In this document: positions 7,846-16,513 of the stretch, one piece after another
How the letters are laid out: each line of letters opens with the position of its first letter
Numbering within the stretch: the stretch's first letter is position 1
NCBI RefSeq assembly: GCF_013522725.1
Contig: NZ_JAAMRF010000006.1
Span: 1-64,000 of the forward strand
DNA: 64,000 nt
DNA from: Stutzerimonas azotifigens
GTDB taxonomy: Bacteria > Pseudomonadota > Gammaproteobacteria > Pseudomonadales > Pseudomonadaceae
Direction: 5' to 3'
Position numbers and translations under genes: made by a program
The notes under the pieces: generated by a model
What the model was told of the DNA's origin: nothing
Seen by the model: the letters and a program-made list of their open reading frames with translations, nothing else
Databases searched by the model: none

Positions 7846-8679
7846 ATGACCGGCCTTCACCCGCCCGCCATCACTGGCGTAGACACGCACGCCCACATCT
7901 TCCGCCAGGATTTGCCGATGGTCGCCAACCGTCGCTACAGCCCTCATTACGATGCGCTGGTGGAACAGTACCTCGAACATCTCGAGCGCAACGGCCTTTC
8001 CCACGGCGTGCTGATTCAGCCGAGCTTCCTGGGGATAGATAACCACTTCATGGTCGAAGCGCTACGCCGCTATCCGCAGCGGCTGCGTGCCGTCGCGGTC
8101 GTCGACGCCGACATCGGCGAGGCGCAACTGGACGAGCTGGCCGAGGCCGGCGTGGTGGGTATCCGCCTGAATCTCATCGGCCGAACGCTGACCGACTACG
8201 CCGGCCCCGCATGGACGGCCCTGTTCGAGCGACTGGGCGCGCGCGGCTGGCAGGTCGAGATTCAACGCGGCATCGACGACGTCGCGCTGGTCGTGCCGCC
8301 CCTTCTGGCGTGCGGCGTGAGCGTGGTGATCGATCATTTCGGTCTGCCGACCGGCGGCATCGATACGGGCAAGCCCAACCACCGCGCATTTCTCGAACTG
8401 CTGGGCAACGAGCGCGTATGGCTCAAGCTTTCCGCCGCCTATCGCAGCCAATCCGATCTGACCCAGGCGGCCGCTGCGCTGGCACAGGCGCGGCAGGCCG
8501 CCGGCGGTATCGAGCGCTTCCTCTGGGGCAGCGACTGGCCCAACACCCAGTTCGAACAGCAGACCCGCTACGAGGAGCAGCTGGCGTTCATCGAGGCGCT
8601 GCTGCCGGATGCGGGGGAACGAGCCCAGGTACTGATCCACAACCCGGCGAAGCTGTTCGGCTTCGACGTTTCCCGCTAA
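7846..8679 (+). CDS. Amidohydrolase-family hydrolase, lactonase (LigI-like) type
   Basis: A 277-residue TIM-barrel hydrolase. The first metal motif is D-T-H-A-H-I-F (about residues 13-19), the strand-6 motif VVIDHFGLP is at about 164-172, and the catalytic aspartate motif is F-L-W-G-S-D-W-P-N-T (about 225-234). This set matches the branch containing 2-pyrone-4,6-dicarboxylate hydrolase and 4-sulfomuconolactone hydrolase. It is followed after 31 bp by a dicarboxylate-type permease, which supports a lactone or dicarboxylate substrate. Expression is probably controlled by the divergent GntR protein. The exact substrate is not known. Confidence 0.8.
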   Translation: MTGLHPPAITGVDTHAHIFRQDLPMVANRRYSPHYDALVEQYLEHLERNGLSHGVLIQPSFLGIDNHFMVEALRRYPQRLRAVAVVDADIGEAQLDELAEAGVVGIRLNLIGRTLTDYAGPAWTALFERLGARGWQVEIQRGIDDVALVVPPLLACGVSVVIDHFGLPTGGIDTGKPNHRAFLELLGNERVWLKLSAAYRSQSDLTQAAAALAQARQAAGGIERFLWGSDWPNTQFEQQTRYEEQLAFIEALLPDAGERAQVLIHNPAKLFGFDVSR

Positions 8680-8710
8680 ACGTTCATAACAACAAACAGG
8701 ACACTTACAC

Positions 8711-10012
8711 ATGATGAGCCTGCTCGTCGTCGCGGCTATCGTCGTAGCCGTCGCCCTTGGCTACAAGACCAAGATCAACATCGGTCTGTTCGCCATCGCC
8801 TTCGCCTACCTTATCGGTGCCTTCGGCATGGGCCTCAGCCCCTCCGAAATCATCGGCATGTGGCCGCTGAAGATCTTCTTCGTGATCTTTTCCGTCTGCC
8901 TGTTCTACAGCTTCGCCACGGTCAACGGCACCCTGGAGAAACTGGCCGAACACCTGATCTATCACTGCCGCTCGGTGCCGCAACTGCTGCCCTTCGCGGT
9001 CTTCTTCACCGCGACGGTCATCTCCGCTATGGGGGCGGGTTACTACACGGTGCTGGCGTTCATGGCGCCGATCACGCTGTTGCTGTGCGAACGCACCGGC
9101 ATGAGCCTGATCGCCGGCGGCATGGCGGTGAACTACGGCGCGCTGAGCGGCGCCAACTTCGTGTCGAGCCAGAGCGGGATCATCTTCCGTGGCTTGATGG
9201 TCAATGCCGGCATCCCGGAGAACGAGGCCTTCATCAACGCCCTGGGCATCTTTGTCAGCACCTTCGTGATTCCGGTGCTGGTGATTAGCGTGCTGGTGTT
9301 CATGACCGGGCATGGCAGGGCGATGAAGGCTTCGGCCTACATTGCGACCGCCCCTACGCCGCTGAACCGCGAGCAGAAGATAACCCTGTGGCTGACGCTG
9401 GCGATGATGGTCATCGTGCTGGCGGCGCCTATCGCTCACCTGCTGTTGCCGGCCAACTCCACAGTCAGCTTCATCAACTCGAAGATGGACATCGGCCTGA
9501 TCGCCAGCCTGTTCTCGGTCATCGCGCTGTTGCTGAAACTGGGTGACGAGCGCAAGGCGATGGCCTCGGTACCCTGGGCCACGCTGATCATGATCTGTGG
9601 CGTCGGCATGCTCATTTCCGTGGCCATCAAGGCGGGCACGATCGACGTCCTGGCCTCCTGGATGGGCAGCAGCATTCCGCCAATCCTGGTGCCGCTGGTC
9701 TTCGGCGTGGTGGCGGCCTTCATGTCGCTGTTCTCCAGCACGCTGGGGGTGGTCACGCCTGCGCTGTTCCCGATGGTGCCACCGATCGCCTCGGCGCTGG
9801 GGCTCGACCCGCTCGTCCTGTTCGTGGCCATCGTGGTGGGGTCGCAGGCCACCTCGATCTCGCCGTTCTCATCCGGCGGCAGCTTGATCCTAGGCTCCTG
9901 TACCACGGAGCAGAGCCGCACCTCGCTGTTCCCGCAGTTGCTGTTCCGCGCCGCCCCCCTGGGCTTCGTCGCGGCCTTGATATTCAACGTGCTGCTGACC
10001 GTCCTCTACTGA
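8711..10012 (+). CDS. SLC13/MatC-like dicarboxylate permease
   Basis: A 433-residue inner-membrane protein with about 11-12 transmembrane segments. The two pseudo-symmetric halves each hold a re-entrant-type motif: [18 protein letters not shown] (about residues 139-156) and [16 protein letters not shown] (about 378-393). These resemble the MatC/SLC13 and DcuC groups, which import malonate, succinate or related C3-C4 dicarboxylates. The start could be either of two adjacent ATG codons. It is co-oriented with the amidohydrolase and followed by a hairpin and a chemoreceptor gene, forming a plausible sense-import-degrade unit. Confidence 0.75.
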   Translation: MMSLLVVAAIVVAVALGYKTKINIGLFAIAFAYLIGAFGMGLSPSEIIGMWPLKIFFVIFSVCLFYSFATVNGTLEKLAEHLIYHCRSVPQLLPFAVFFTATVISAMGAGYYTVLAFMAPITLLLCERTGMSLIAGGMAVNYGALSGANFVSSQSGIIFRGLMVNAGIPENEAFINALGIFVSTFVIPVLVISVLVFMTGHGRAMKASAYIATAPTPLNREQKITLWLTLAMMVIVLAAPIAHLLLPANSTVSFINSKMDIGLIASLFSVIALLLKLGDERKAMASVPWATLIMICGVGMLISVAIKAGTIDVLASWMGSSIPPILVPLVFGVVAAFMSLFSSTLGVVTPALFPMVPPIASALGLDPLVLFVAIVVGSQATSISPFSSGGSLILGSCTTEQSRTSLFPQLLFRAAPLGFVAALIFNVLLTVLY

Positions 10013-10018
10013 GCCATC

Positions 10019-10046
10019 GCCATGGCCCGCGCGATCGGGCCATGGC
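10019..10046 (+). terminator. Hairpin after the permease gene
   Basis: A perfect 11-bp stem, GCCATGGCCCG against CGGGCCATGGC, with a CGCGAT loop, begins 6 bp after the permease stop. There is no T-run, so it is either a weak terminator or an mRNA 3'-end stabiliser separating the permease from the chemoreceptor gene. Confidence 0.5.
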
Positions 10047-10136
10047 GTTCACGGACGTGGCGCGCTTAGGAGCGTAGCCGATAGCCCAATGGCGATTCGG
10101 CACCGCGCCCCATCTTTTGCAAGGAGAAAGCATTCA

Positions 10137-12059
10137 ATGAAGAACTGGTTTGCCGATATCAGCATGACCAAGAAGCTGGCGATCGGCTTTGGCTCCGTGC
10201 TTTTGCTTACGGTCGTCCTGGCCGCCTCCGGCTGGCTCAGCCTGGGCAGCGTGACTCACCGCAGCGCTCTGATGGAGGAGATCGCCTCGCTCAACGAATC
10301 GCTGGCCGAGCTGAGGGTTGCGCGCATGCAGTTCATGCTCGACAACGGCGATGCGAAGTCGGCCGAGGCCGTCAGCGAGGCGCTGAGCCGATTCGAGCAG
10401 CAGCATCAGGAGATCTCGCCGAACTTCTCCGACCCCGAGAACGTGGCGCTTCTGCGCAAGCAGGGCGAGCAGACCCAGCTCTACCGCGCCTCGCTGAAGA
10501 AGATGCGTGACGCCTATGCCGCCGGCAACGCGGCGCGGGCAGACATGGGCAAGCACGCAACCCTCGCCAGCGAACCGATCGCCGCCATGAACAAGGCGGT
10601 GGAGCAGATGCCGGTCGACGCCGATAACCGCTATGCGGGCCTGAAGGCGATTTCCGACCTGCGCATGAACTGGCAGCTGGTGCGCTACGAGATGCGCGGC
10701 TACAACACGAACCCTACGCCCGAGGTCGCGGCCAAGGTCGCACAACAGATCGAACTGACCCGGCAATCCGCCGCGCGCCTGCAGACCTTGCTGGGCAGTG
10801 GCTTCTCCGCCCAGGTGGCGGTCACCGAGCAGGCGCTCGACGGCTATCTGGCGGCGCTCGAAGCCGTCGTCGCCCAGACCGAAGCGATCGCAGCGGCACG
10901 CCAGGACATGGCGAGCCAGACGAACGAGATCAAGCGTCTCGCCGATAGCCTTACCGATGCGCAGAGTGCAAGTCGCGCCCGGGAAACTGCCCAGTCCCGC
11001 GCAGCCCAGGCCACGGTTACCGCACTGGCCCTGCTCATCGGATTGCTGGCTGCCTGGCTGATCACGGGGCAGATCACCCGTCCGTTGGCGGAGACACTCG
11101 CGGTGGTCAGGAACATCGCAGCGGGTGACCTGACCGACCAACGCCAGATCGAGCGCAAGGATGAAATCGGTGCGCTGCAGCGGGGTGTGGTGGGCATGGC
11201 GGGCACCTTGCGTCAGCTCATCGGCGGCATCCGCGACAGCGTTACCCAGATGGCCAGCGCCGCGGAACAGCTGTCGGCCGTCACCGAGCAGACGAGCGCC
11301 GGCATGAACGGGCAGAAGATCGAGACCGATCAGGTCGCAACGGCGATGCATGAGATGTCGGCCACGGTGCATGAAGTGGCCCGCAACGCCGAAGAGGCTT
11401 CGCAGGCAGCCAGTGCAGCGGACCGCGAAGCGCGCGCGGGTGATGCGGTGGTGTCCGAGGCGATGACCCAGATCGAACGGCTGTCGCAGGAAATGCTCCG
11501 CTCTGCCGAGGCCATGGGACGCCTGGAGTCCGAAAGCAACCGAATCGGCAGCGTGATGGACGTGATCAAGGCGGTGGCCCAACAGACCAACCTGCTGGCG
11601 CTCAATGCGGCGATCGAGGCCGCGCGTGCCGGTGAAGCGGGACGTGGCTTCGCGGTCGTGGCCGACGAAGTACGCAGCCTGGCGCAGCGGACGCAGAAAT
11701 CCACCGAGGAGATCGAGCAACTGGTCGCCGGCTTGCAGCAGGAAACCCAGCAGGTCTCCGCCGCGATGCAGAGCAGCCACAACCTGACCGAAAGCAGCGT
11801 CGAGCTCACGCGCAGGGCCAGCCTGGCGCTCAACGACATCACCGCGAAGGTCTCGAACATCCAGGCGATGAACCAGCAGATCGCCGCCGCTGCCGAGGAA
11901 CAGGGCGCCGTCGCCGAGGAGATCAGCCGCAGCGTGGTCAACGTGCGCGACATCTCCGAGCAGACCGCCACGGCCAGCGACGAGACCGCCGCGTCGAGTA
12001 TCGAACTGGCGCGCCTTGGCAACGAGTTGCAAGGCATGGTGAGCCGTTTCCGCGTGTAG
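10137..12059 (+). CDS. Methyl-accepting chemotaxis protein, helical bimodular (HBM-like) sensor
   Basis: A 640-residue transmembrane chemoreceptor. TM1 is at about residues 11-31. A long all-helical periplasmic domain follows at about 32-288; its length fits HBM sensors such as McpS/McpQ, which bind TCA-cycle acids. TM2 is at about 292-312, then HAMP, and a methyl-accepting signalling domain whose hairpin tip is [20 protein letters not shown] (about 473-492). No C-terminal CheR pentapeptide is seen. AAGGAGA precedes the ATG. Its position behind a dicarboxylate-type permease suggests it senses the same compound, which is inference. Confidence 0.85.
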   Translation: MKNWFADISMTKKLAIGFGSVLLLTVVLAASGWLSLGSVTHRSALMEEIASLNESLAELRVARMQFMLDNGDAKSAEAVSEALSRFEQQHQEISPNFSDPENVALLRKQGEQTQLYRASLKKMRDAYAAGNAARADMGKHATLASEPIAAMNKAVEQMPVDADNRYAGLKAISDLRMNWQLVRYEMRGYNTNPTPEVAAKVAQQIELTRQSAARLQTLLGSGFSAQVAVTEQALDGYLAALEAVVAQTEAIAAARQDMASQTNEIKRLADSLTDAQSASRARETAQSRAAQATVTALALLIGLLAAWLITGQITRPLAETLAVVRNIAAGDLTDQRQIERKDEIGALQRGVVGMAGTLRQLIGGIRDSVTQMASAAEQLSAVTEQTSAGMNGQKIETDQVATAMHEMSATVHEVARNAEEASQAASAADREARAGDAVVSEAMTQIERLSQEMLRSAEAMGRLESESNRIGSVMDVIKAVAQQTNLLALNAAIEAARAGEAGRGFAVVADEVRSLAQRTQKSTEEIEQLVAGLQQETQQVSAAMQSSHNLTESSVELTRRASLALNDITAKVSNIQAMNQQIAAAAEEQGAVAEEISRSVVNVRDISEQTATASDETAASSIELARLGNELQGMVSRFRV

Positions 12060-12104
12060 CCATCCAGTCCCTGGCCGCATTGCCGACCAACCGGCTCGTA
12101 GATG

Positions 12105-12174
12105 CGGTCGGGGACGCCTAGTCTTGACCGCGAACGGCACCGCACCGTGCCGATCGATCAAGGCCGCTCCCAAG
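12105..12174 (+). repeat. Dispersed palindromic repeat (GCGGTC...GGCCGCTCCCA type)
   Basis: The sequence GCGGTCGGGGACGCCTAG is followed by TCTTGACCGCGAA, and it ends GGCCGCTCCCAAG. It is the same family as the elements at 52614 and 52777. Like the 52614 copy, it carries a 14-bp insertion (GGGGAC-R-CCTAGTC) after GCGGTC that the 52777 copy lacks. It lies between the chemoreceptor and HxlR gene ends. Confidence 0.6.
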
Positions 12175-12238
12175 GCTGAGGCGACCTGTTGCGCGCCAAC
12201 GCCTCCACCGGCTCCGGCTTCGCGCGAGGCTGAGCCAT

Positions 12239-12622
12239 CTATTGGCGCCGACGCGACGTGGGACGCGGTTGCAGCTGGTCCAGCGCGGCCGAGTTGTTCC
12301 TTGCCCAGTCGTAGATCAGCTCGATGGGCTGAACCATCAGTTTGCCAAGCGGCGTAAGTGCGTAGCTCACCGCCGGCGGTACCGAATCGAGCGTGTGCCG
12401 TTCGATCAGCCCGCTCTCCTCCAGTTCTCTGAGCGTCTGGATCAGCATCTTCTTGGAAATGCCCGGCAGGCTTCGATGCAGCACGCCGCTGCGGGCCCTG
12501 CCGTCGTGCCGCGCATGAAGCGCGTGAAGGACCATGCTGGTCCATTTGGTCGAGAAGATCTCGAGCACTCGCCTCGGCGCGCAGTCCTCACGCCATTGTT
12601 CTTCGTCAGAGCCCGGTTGCAT
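12239..12622 (-). CDS. HxlR-family transcriptional regulator
   Basis: A 127-residue winged-helix protein. The family signature is a cysteine near the N-terminus (E-D-C-A-P-R-R-V-L, about residue 14), I-F-S-T-K-W-T-S-M-V-L-H-A-L, the recognition region LPGISKKMLIQTLRELEESG (about 52-71), and P-P-A-V-S-Y-A-L-T-P-L-G-K (about 81-93). HxlR proteins often respond to aldehydes or redox stress through the cysteine. It diverges from the SDR reductase gene across 89 bp and probably controls it. The C-terminus is short and basic. Confidence 0.85.
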   Translation of the reverse strand: MQPGSDEEQWREDCAPRRVLEIFSTKWTSMVLHALHARHDGRARSGVLHRSLPGISKKMLIQTLRELEESGLIERHTLDSVPPAVSYALTPLGKLMVQPIELIYDWARNNSAALDQLQPRPTSRRRQ

Positions 12623-12711
12623 GGGGGATGGTTACCATTTGGTGCCGACTTGGATCGGTATTTTCGGGTGGGTAAGGTACGCGTCTGTTTCGCTTTAGTG
12701 GGGTTCTGAAC

Positions 12712-13773
12712 ATGACAAATCAAGCATTGGTCGTCGGGTCGAGCGGCATCGTCGGTACAGCCGTGTCTCGCCTACTGGCGCAAGAAGGCTGGGCGGTTGC
12801 CGGGCTGGCGCGGCGCCCGAACGCCGAAGCGGGCGTCACGCCGATCAGCGCAGACCTGCTGGATCCCTCGGCGCTGCGGTCGAAGCTGAGCGCTGTCGAG
12901 CCCACCCATGTTTTCCTGACGACCTGGGCACGGCAGGACAGCGAGGCGGAAAACATTCGCGTCAACGCGCAGATGGTGCGCAACGTGCTCGAAGCCGTCC
13001 GCCCCTCTGGCTCGGTTCGCCACGTGGCGCTGGTGACGGGCCTGAAACACTACCTCGGGCCGTTCGAAGCCTACGGCAAGGGCTCGCTGCCGCAGACACC
13101 GTTTCGTGAAGAACAGGGACGGCTGGACGTCGAAAACTTCTACTACGCCCAGGAAGACGAACTCTTCGCCGCCGCACAACGAGACGGCTTTACCTGGAGC
13201 GTCCACCGGCCCCACACCGTTACCGGGATCGCTGTCGGCAACGCGATGAACATGGCGACCACGCTGGCCGTCTATGCCTCGATATGCCGCTTCACCGGCC
13301 GGCCATTCGCCTTTCCGGGGTCGGACGTCCAGTGGAACAGCCTGACCGATATGACCGATGCGGGTCAGCTTGCCAAGCATCTGCGCTGGGCCGCTACCAC
13401 GCCCGCCGCGGCCAATCAGGCCTTCAACGTCGTCAATGGCGATGTGTTTCGCTGGAAATGGATGTGGACGCGCCTCGCCGAGTGGTTCGGCATCGATGCG
13501 GCGCCGTTCGAGGGCCATCCCGCTCCGCTGGAGCAGCAGATGGCAGGCGATGCGCCGGTGTGGGCGGAGATGGCGAAGCGGTTCGACCTGGCTGAAGCAG
13601 ACATCGGCAAGCTCATTTCGCCGTGGCATACCGATGCCGACCTGGGCCGACCGATCGAGGTCGTGACCGACATGTCGAAAAGCCGGAAGCTCGGCTTTCT
13701 TGATTACCAAGCGAGCGACGAGGCCTTCTTCCAGGTCTTCTCGAAGCTGCGCGAGGGCAGACTCATCCCCTGA
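12712..13773 (+). CDS. SDR-family reductase, PRISE (5-beta-reductase-like) type
   Basis: A 353-residue NAD(P)-dependent enzyme. The nucleotide-binding motif is GSSGIVGTAV (about residues 9-18). The LVTGLKHYLGPFEAYGKG stretch (about 107-124) and the R-L-D-V-E-N-F-Y-Y-A-Q-E-D segment (about 138-150) are the unusual catalytic motifs of the PRISE group (progesterone 5-beta-reductase/iridoid synthase), in which a lysine-tyrosine pair replaces the classical YxxxK. Such enzymes reduce activated C=C bonds of enones. The divergent HxlR gene suggests induction by an electrophile. A perfect terminator follows. Confidence 0.85.
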   Translation: MTNQALVVGSSGIVGTAVSRLLAQEGWAVAGLARRPNAEAGVTPISADLLDPSALRSKLSAVEPTHVFLTTWARQDSEAENIRVNAQMVRNVLEAVRPSGSVRHVALVTGLKHYLGPFEAYGKGSLPQTPFREEQGRLDVENFYYAQEDELFAAAQRDGFTWSVHRPHTVTGIAVGNAMNMATTLAVYASICRFTGRPFAFPGSDVQWNSLTDMTDAGQLAKHLRWAATTPAAANQAFNVVNGDVFRWKWMWTRLAEWFGIDAAPFEGHPAPLEQQMAGDAPVWAEMAKRFDLAEADIGKLISPWHTDADLGRPIEVVTDMSKSRKLGFLDYQASDEAFFQVFSKLREGRLIP

Positions 13774-13780
13774 CGAGACA

Positions 13781-13810
13781 GCGCAAGGGCTGGATATCCA
13801 GCCCTTGCGC
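13781..13810. terminator. Bidirectional hairpin between SDR and XRE genes
   Basis: A perfect 30-bp inverted repeat: GCGCAAGGGCTGGAT pairs with ATCCAGCCCTTGCGC with no spacer. It lies between the stops of two converging genes, the expected place for a two-way terminator. No long T-run follows on either side. Confidence 0.75.
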
Positions 13811-13818
13811 CCCTTGAG

Positions 13819-14238
13819 TCAACCGTCGTTCTTGCCGGCCGAACCGTGTACCTGGCCCGCCTTAGCGAACGCCTTGATCACGTCCCGGACGACCTTGCGC
13901 TGTTCGGCAGGCAGCGCCAGGAAGGCTTCGACGGCTTCGCGTTCCGGATAGAACGCCGGATCCTCCCACCTCCCCCGCTGCTCGCGTATCGCCGATACGG
14001 CCTGTTCGCCGTAACGCAGCGCCTGGGGTTCCACCTTCAGCCATTGGGCGATCACTTGCAGCTTGTCCTGGGAGGGAATCGACTTGCCCCCCAGCCAGCG
14101 TGAAACGGCCTGGAAGGTGACCGACCTCCCCCAATAGCGGGAGTTGAACTCCCGTTCCAGGACGGCAGGACGATCGGGGTAGCCGGCGGCGAGCATGGCG
14201 CTGCGCAGGCGCTGGGCAAATTCGGTTTTTTCGTTCAT
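13819..14238 (-). CDS. XRE-type DNA-binding regulator
   Basis: A 139-residue protein. The N-terminal helix-turn-helix (about residues 5-70) includes F-A-Q-R-L-R-S-A-M, VTFQAVSRWLGGKSIPSQDK (recognition helix, about 38-57) and L-Q-V-I-A-Q-W-L-K-V. The C-terminal part (about 95-135) is helical. I start at MNEKTEFAQRL (14238); a 14-residue longer form is possible. It diverges from a Bro-N gene, and a 19-bp palindrome lies in the shared interval, suggesting an autoregulated two-gene module derived from a phage-type switch. Confidence 0.8.
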   Translation of the reverse strand: MNEKTEFAQRLRSAMLAAGYPDRPAVLEREFNSRYWGRSVTFQAVSRWLGGKSIPSQDKLQVIAQWLKVEPQALRYGEQAVSAIREQRGRWEDPAFYPEREAVEAFLALPAEQRKVVRDVIKAFAKAGQVHGSAGKNDG

Positions 14239-14295
14239 GGACGCGGACGTTAAATTCCGCTTCCATGCTTGATTGAACATTGTGTTGCATTAAAA

Positions 14296-14314
14296 ATGAA
14301 ATTCATGATTTCAT
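14296..14314 (+). promoter_or_regulatory. Palindromic operator between XRE and Bro-N genes
   Basis: A perfect inverted repeat, ATGAAAT-TCATG-ATTTCAT, in an AT-rich pocket within GC-rich DNA, 58 bp upstream of the XRE start. It is the likely binding site of the XRE protein, controlling both divergent genes. The assignment rests on position and symmetry. Confidence 0.65.
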
Positions 14315-14461
14315 CAATGATGATGACGGCGCCTCGGTGAAGGTGGTGACGGTCAGGAAGACCGGCCCGCCGTTATGTCGAGAGACGCTACTGGGTCGAT
14401 GGAGCGCTGGTGGGCCATTCGCAGGCGAGCCAGAAATGCCGAACCACGGAGAGATAAAGCC

Positions 14462-14887
14462 ATGTCTGCCCTTCGCCACCTGACGTTCGACGGTCACCTC
14501 ATTCCCGTGCTGCATCGCCCGGATGGCGTGGTGCTGATCGAGGGTCCGGCCGTGGCGCAGGCGCTCGGCTATCCGGATGATCTCGGGGCGCTGCATGACC
14601 ATTGCAGTATCGAGGGCATCGTCTTCGGCAACCAGCCACGGCCGACGATCTGGATCGACGTACGCAACGCCCATCATCTGGCCTTTCAGAGCGGGTCGCC
14701 CAAGGCCGAGCGCCTCATGCACTGGATCAGCCATTGGATGCTTCCGCACTTCAGCAGCAATCAGCCCGTGCCCTATCCCCGGCGCTCGGCGTCGGGGAGG
14801 AACGGTTGCCTGTCCTGCGCTGACGCGGCGCCCGGCCTGCCCGGGGGAAAATGCGCCTGCTCGGCGAGGCTGATCAGAGGGTGCTGA
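14462..14887 (+). CDS. Bro-N domain protein, paired with XRE regulator
   Basis: A 141-residue Bro-N protein paralogous to the one at 2350. Shared elements are the opening R-H-L-T-F-D-G-H strand, V-A-Q-A-L-G-Y-P-D-D-L-G-A-L-H-D-H-C (about residues 30-47), I-W-I-D-V-R-N-A-H-H-L-A-F and the L-M-H-W-I-S-H-W-M-L-P-H helix. The last 40 residues are rich in cysteine, glycine and arginine and diverge from the paralogue, so the 3' end may be decayed or frameshifted relative to its ancestor. The ATG at 14462 follows GGAGAGATAAAGC. Probable DNA-binding regulator; target unknown. Confidence 0.7.
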   Translation: MSALRHLTFDGHLIPVLHRPDGVVLIEGPAVAQALGYPDDLGALHDHCSIEGIVFGNQPRPTIWIDVRNAHHLAFQSGSPKAERLMHWISHWMLPHFSSNQPVPYPRRSASGRNGCLSCADAAPGLPGGKCACSARLIRGC

Positions 14888-15095
14888 GCACACGATCGGG
14901 CTAGCCGGATCTGTCCAAGCACCCGCTTGCGAAGCCGGCATCGGCGGCGCCTTCGTGTCGCTGTACCGGACAAGCGCATCCCTGCACAGGGCTTCTGCAA
15001 GGGCAACGGTGAACGACCGCCATCTTTGGCAAACCTGGATCTGCGGCTCGGCTCATCAGAGGCTATGATCGATGCATCGTCAAAGAGAGATGCCT

Positions 15096-15413
15096 ATGAA
15101 ACGGTACATCGCGGGTCTTCTGATCACCGCCCTGTCAGGGTGTGGAACCGTCAGAACGCTGAACGATGAAGAGGGCGCAGCGGACGACTTGGCGAGATGG
15201 AAATCCAACTGCGCCAGTATTCCGCGGACCTATAGCGGTGCCGCTTATCAGTTCTGCAGCCTGAACGGCCCGACTCGAATGGCACAAGACTGGGAAGTCC
15301 AGCAGGCAGCGTTCGACATGGCGCTTTCGGCCCTTGCCGACACCGTTCTCATCCCGTACACCCTCTATCAACAGGCGCAATACGGGCCGATACCGATCAG
15401 GCGCAAGGAGTAG
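15096..15413 (+). CDS. YceK/YidQ-like outer-membrane lipoprotein
   Basis: A 105-residue lipoprotein. The signal peptide ends in lipobox L-S-G-C at residues 13-16, and residue +2 is glycine, which does not signal inner-membrane retention. The Y-S-G-A...F-C segment and the conserved A-D-T-V-L-I-P-Y-T-L-Y-Q-Q motif (about 84-96) are the marks of the small YceK/YidQ lipoproteins, whose role is unknown. Two cysteines (about 36 and 51) may form a disulfide. AAAGAGAG precedes the ATG. Confidence 0.75.
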   Translation: MKRYIAGLLITALSGCGTVRTLNDEEGAADDLARWKSNCASIPRTYSGAAYQFCSLNGPTRMAQDWEVQQAAFDMALSALADTVLIPYTLYQQAQYGPIPIRRKE

Positions 15414-15540
15414 CCTCTATGGCGGGCACTTGAGGCAGCGCACCCAAGGCGCAAGTGCGATGTGCCGCTATCGGCCCTCGGCTCACCATCGTGGATGCGC
15501 CTAGCTGCCAACGGAGGCAGCAGACGCATCGGCCAGCCGA

Positions 15541-16314
15541 TCAGAGCTTGTATTCGCGCAGGCCGGCGTAGAGACGGGTCATTTCGTTGAGCTGGCGGAA
15601 CATCGATTCGGCATTGACCGCGACGATGGTGGGCACGAACTCTTCGGAGGCGAAGGCACGACTCGCGAACTGCCAGCGGGCTTCGGTCTTGCGCAGGGCT
15701 TCGGCGATTTCGGCGTTGGGTGCGCCGCCTGCCTTCAACTCCGCCATGATGGCGCCGAACTCCTTGACCGAGGCTTCGAAGTTGGCATCCAGACCGGGCG
15801 CCTCGACGCCCCAGGCGCGGGCCATGTAGAACATCGCGGTGCGCTGGGTCAGCACCCGGTTCCAACCGCTTCGGTTGATCGCATGGGAGGCCGCGTCGCC
15901 GTTATGCTGCTCGAACAGGTCGGTGACCGTCTGGCACTGTTTGACCAGCTCTTCGGCTTTCGCCAGCACGGCAGGTGCCTGGGCCTTGTCCGGGGTAGCG
16001 GACGCCAGGGCGCGGTAGTCGGCCCAGAGCCGGTCGACTTCGACCAGTGCCGCGCGAATCGCGTCGTTCGGCGCGGCGGCCTTGAGCTGGGCGTGGTGGT
16101 CCTCGAACAGCGCCAGGCTGTTGGTACGCTGCTCGGTGGCCTCGTCGACTCTTACGCCGGAGCCGATCATCAGGTAATCCTTAGCCACGATTTGGCCCAG
16201 GGTGCGCTGTAGACCGGCCATGTTCATGACCTCCAACGGGGTGAGTTCGGCCCAGCAGGTCGCACTCAACAGGCTGCAGCCCAACAACAGTGCACGGAAG
16301 GTCTTCTTGATCAA
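15541..16314 (-). CDS. Stand-alone periplasmic PilJ/NarX-type sensor-domain protein
   Basis: A 257-residue protein with a signal peptide (residues 1-22, ending C-W-A) and two copies of the PilJ-type four-helix unit. The repeated motif appears as AGLQRTLGQIVAKDYLMIGS (about residues 33-52) and again as SGWNRVLTQRTAMFYMARAW (about 149-168), a tandem duplication. Such domains normally sit in chemoreceptors or nitrate sensor kinases. Here there is no transmembrane or signalling part, so it is a soluble binding protein or an accessory to another sensor. Ligand unknown. Confidence 0.75.
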   Translation of the reverse strand: MIKKTFRALLLGCSLLSATCWAELTPLEVMNMAGLQRTLGQIVAKDYLMIGSGVRVDEATEQRTNSLALFEDHHAQLKAAAPNDAIRAALVEVDRLWADYRALASATPDKAQAPAVLAKAEELVKQCQTVTDLFEQHNGDAASHAINRSGWNRVLTQRTAMFYMARAWGVEAPGLDANFEASVKEFGAIMAELKAGGAPNAEIAEALRKTEARWQFASRAFASEEFVPTIVAVNAESMFRQLNEMTRLYAGLREYKL

Positions 16315-16513
16315 CGGTGGGTCCTCTCAGGTACGAATGGCTTGGCGCAGGGATTGCCTTCCAAGCCGTCAGGCCACGCATTGCACTGCACGTAGCTTTC
16401 TGAAAGCTTGCAAATTCGACCTTCGTCGTAGGCAAGCTTCCAAAATGTGAACAGCTGCAAAAATACGAGCGACTGATTTCCATCGCCGAGGCCGCACCTG
16501 TGAAAACGGCCGC

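Noticed and set aside
10134..12545. An 803-codon open frame on the minus strand opposite the chemoreceptor gene
   Set aside because: It mirrors the codon bias of the plus-strand gene, has histidine/arginine-rich low-complexity composition and no ribosome site. Long antisense frames are expected opposite GC-rich genes.
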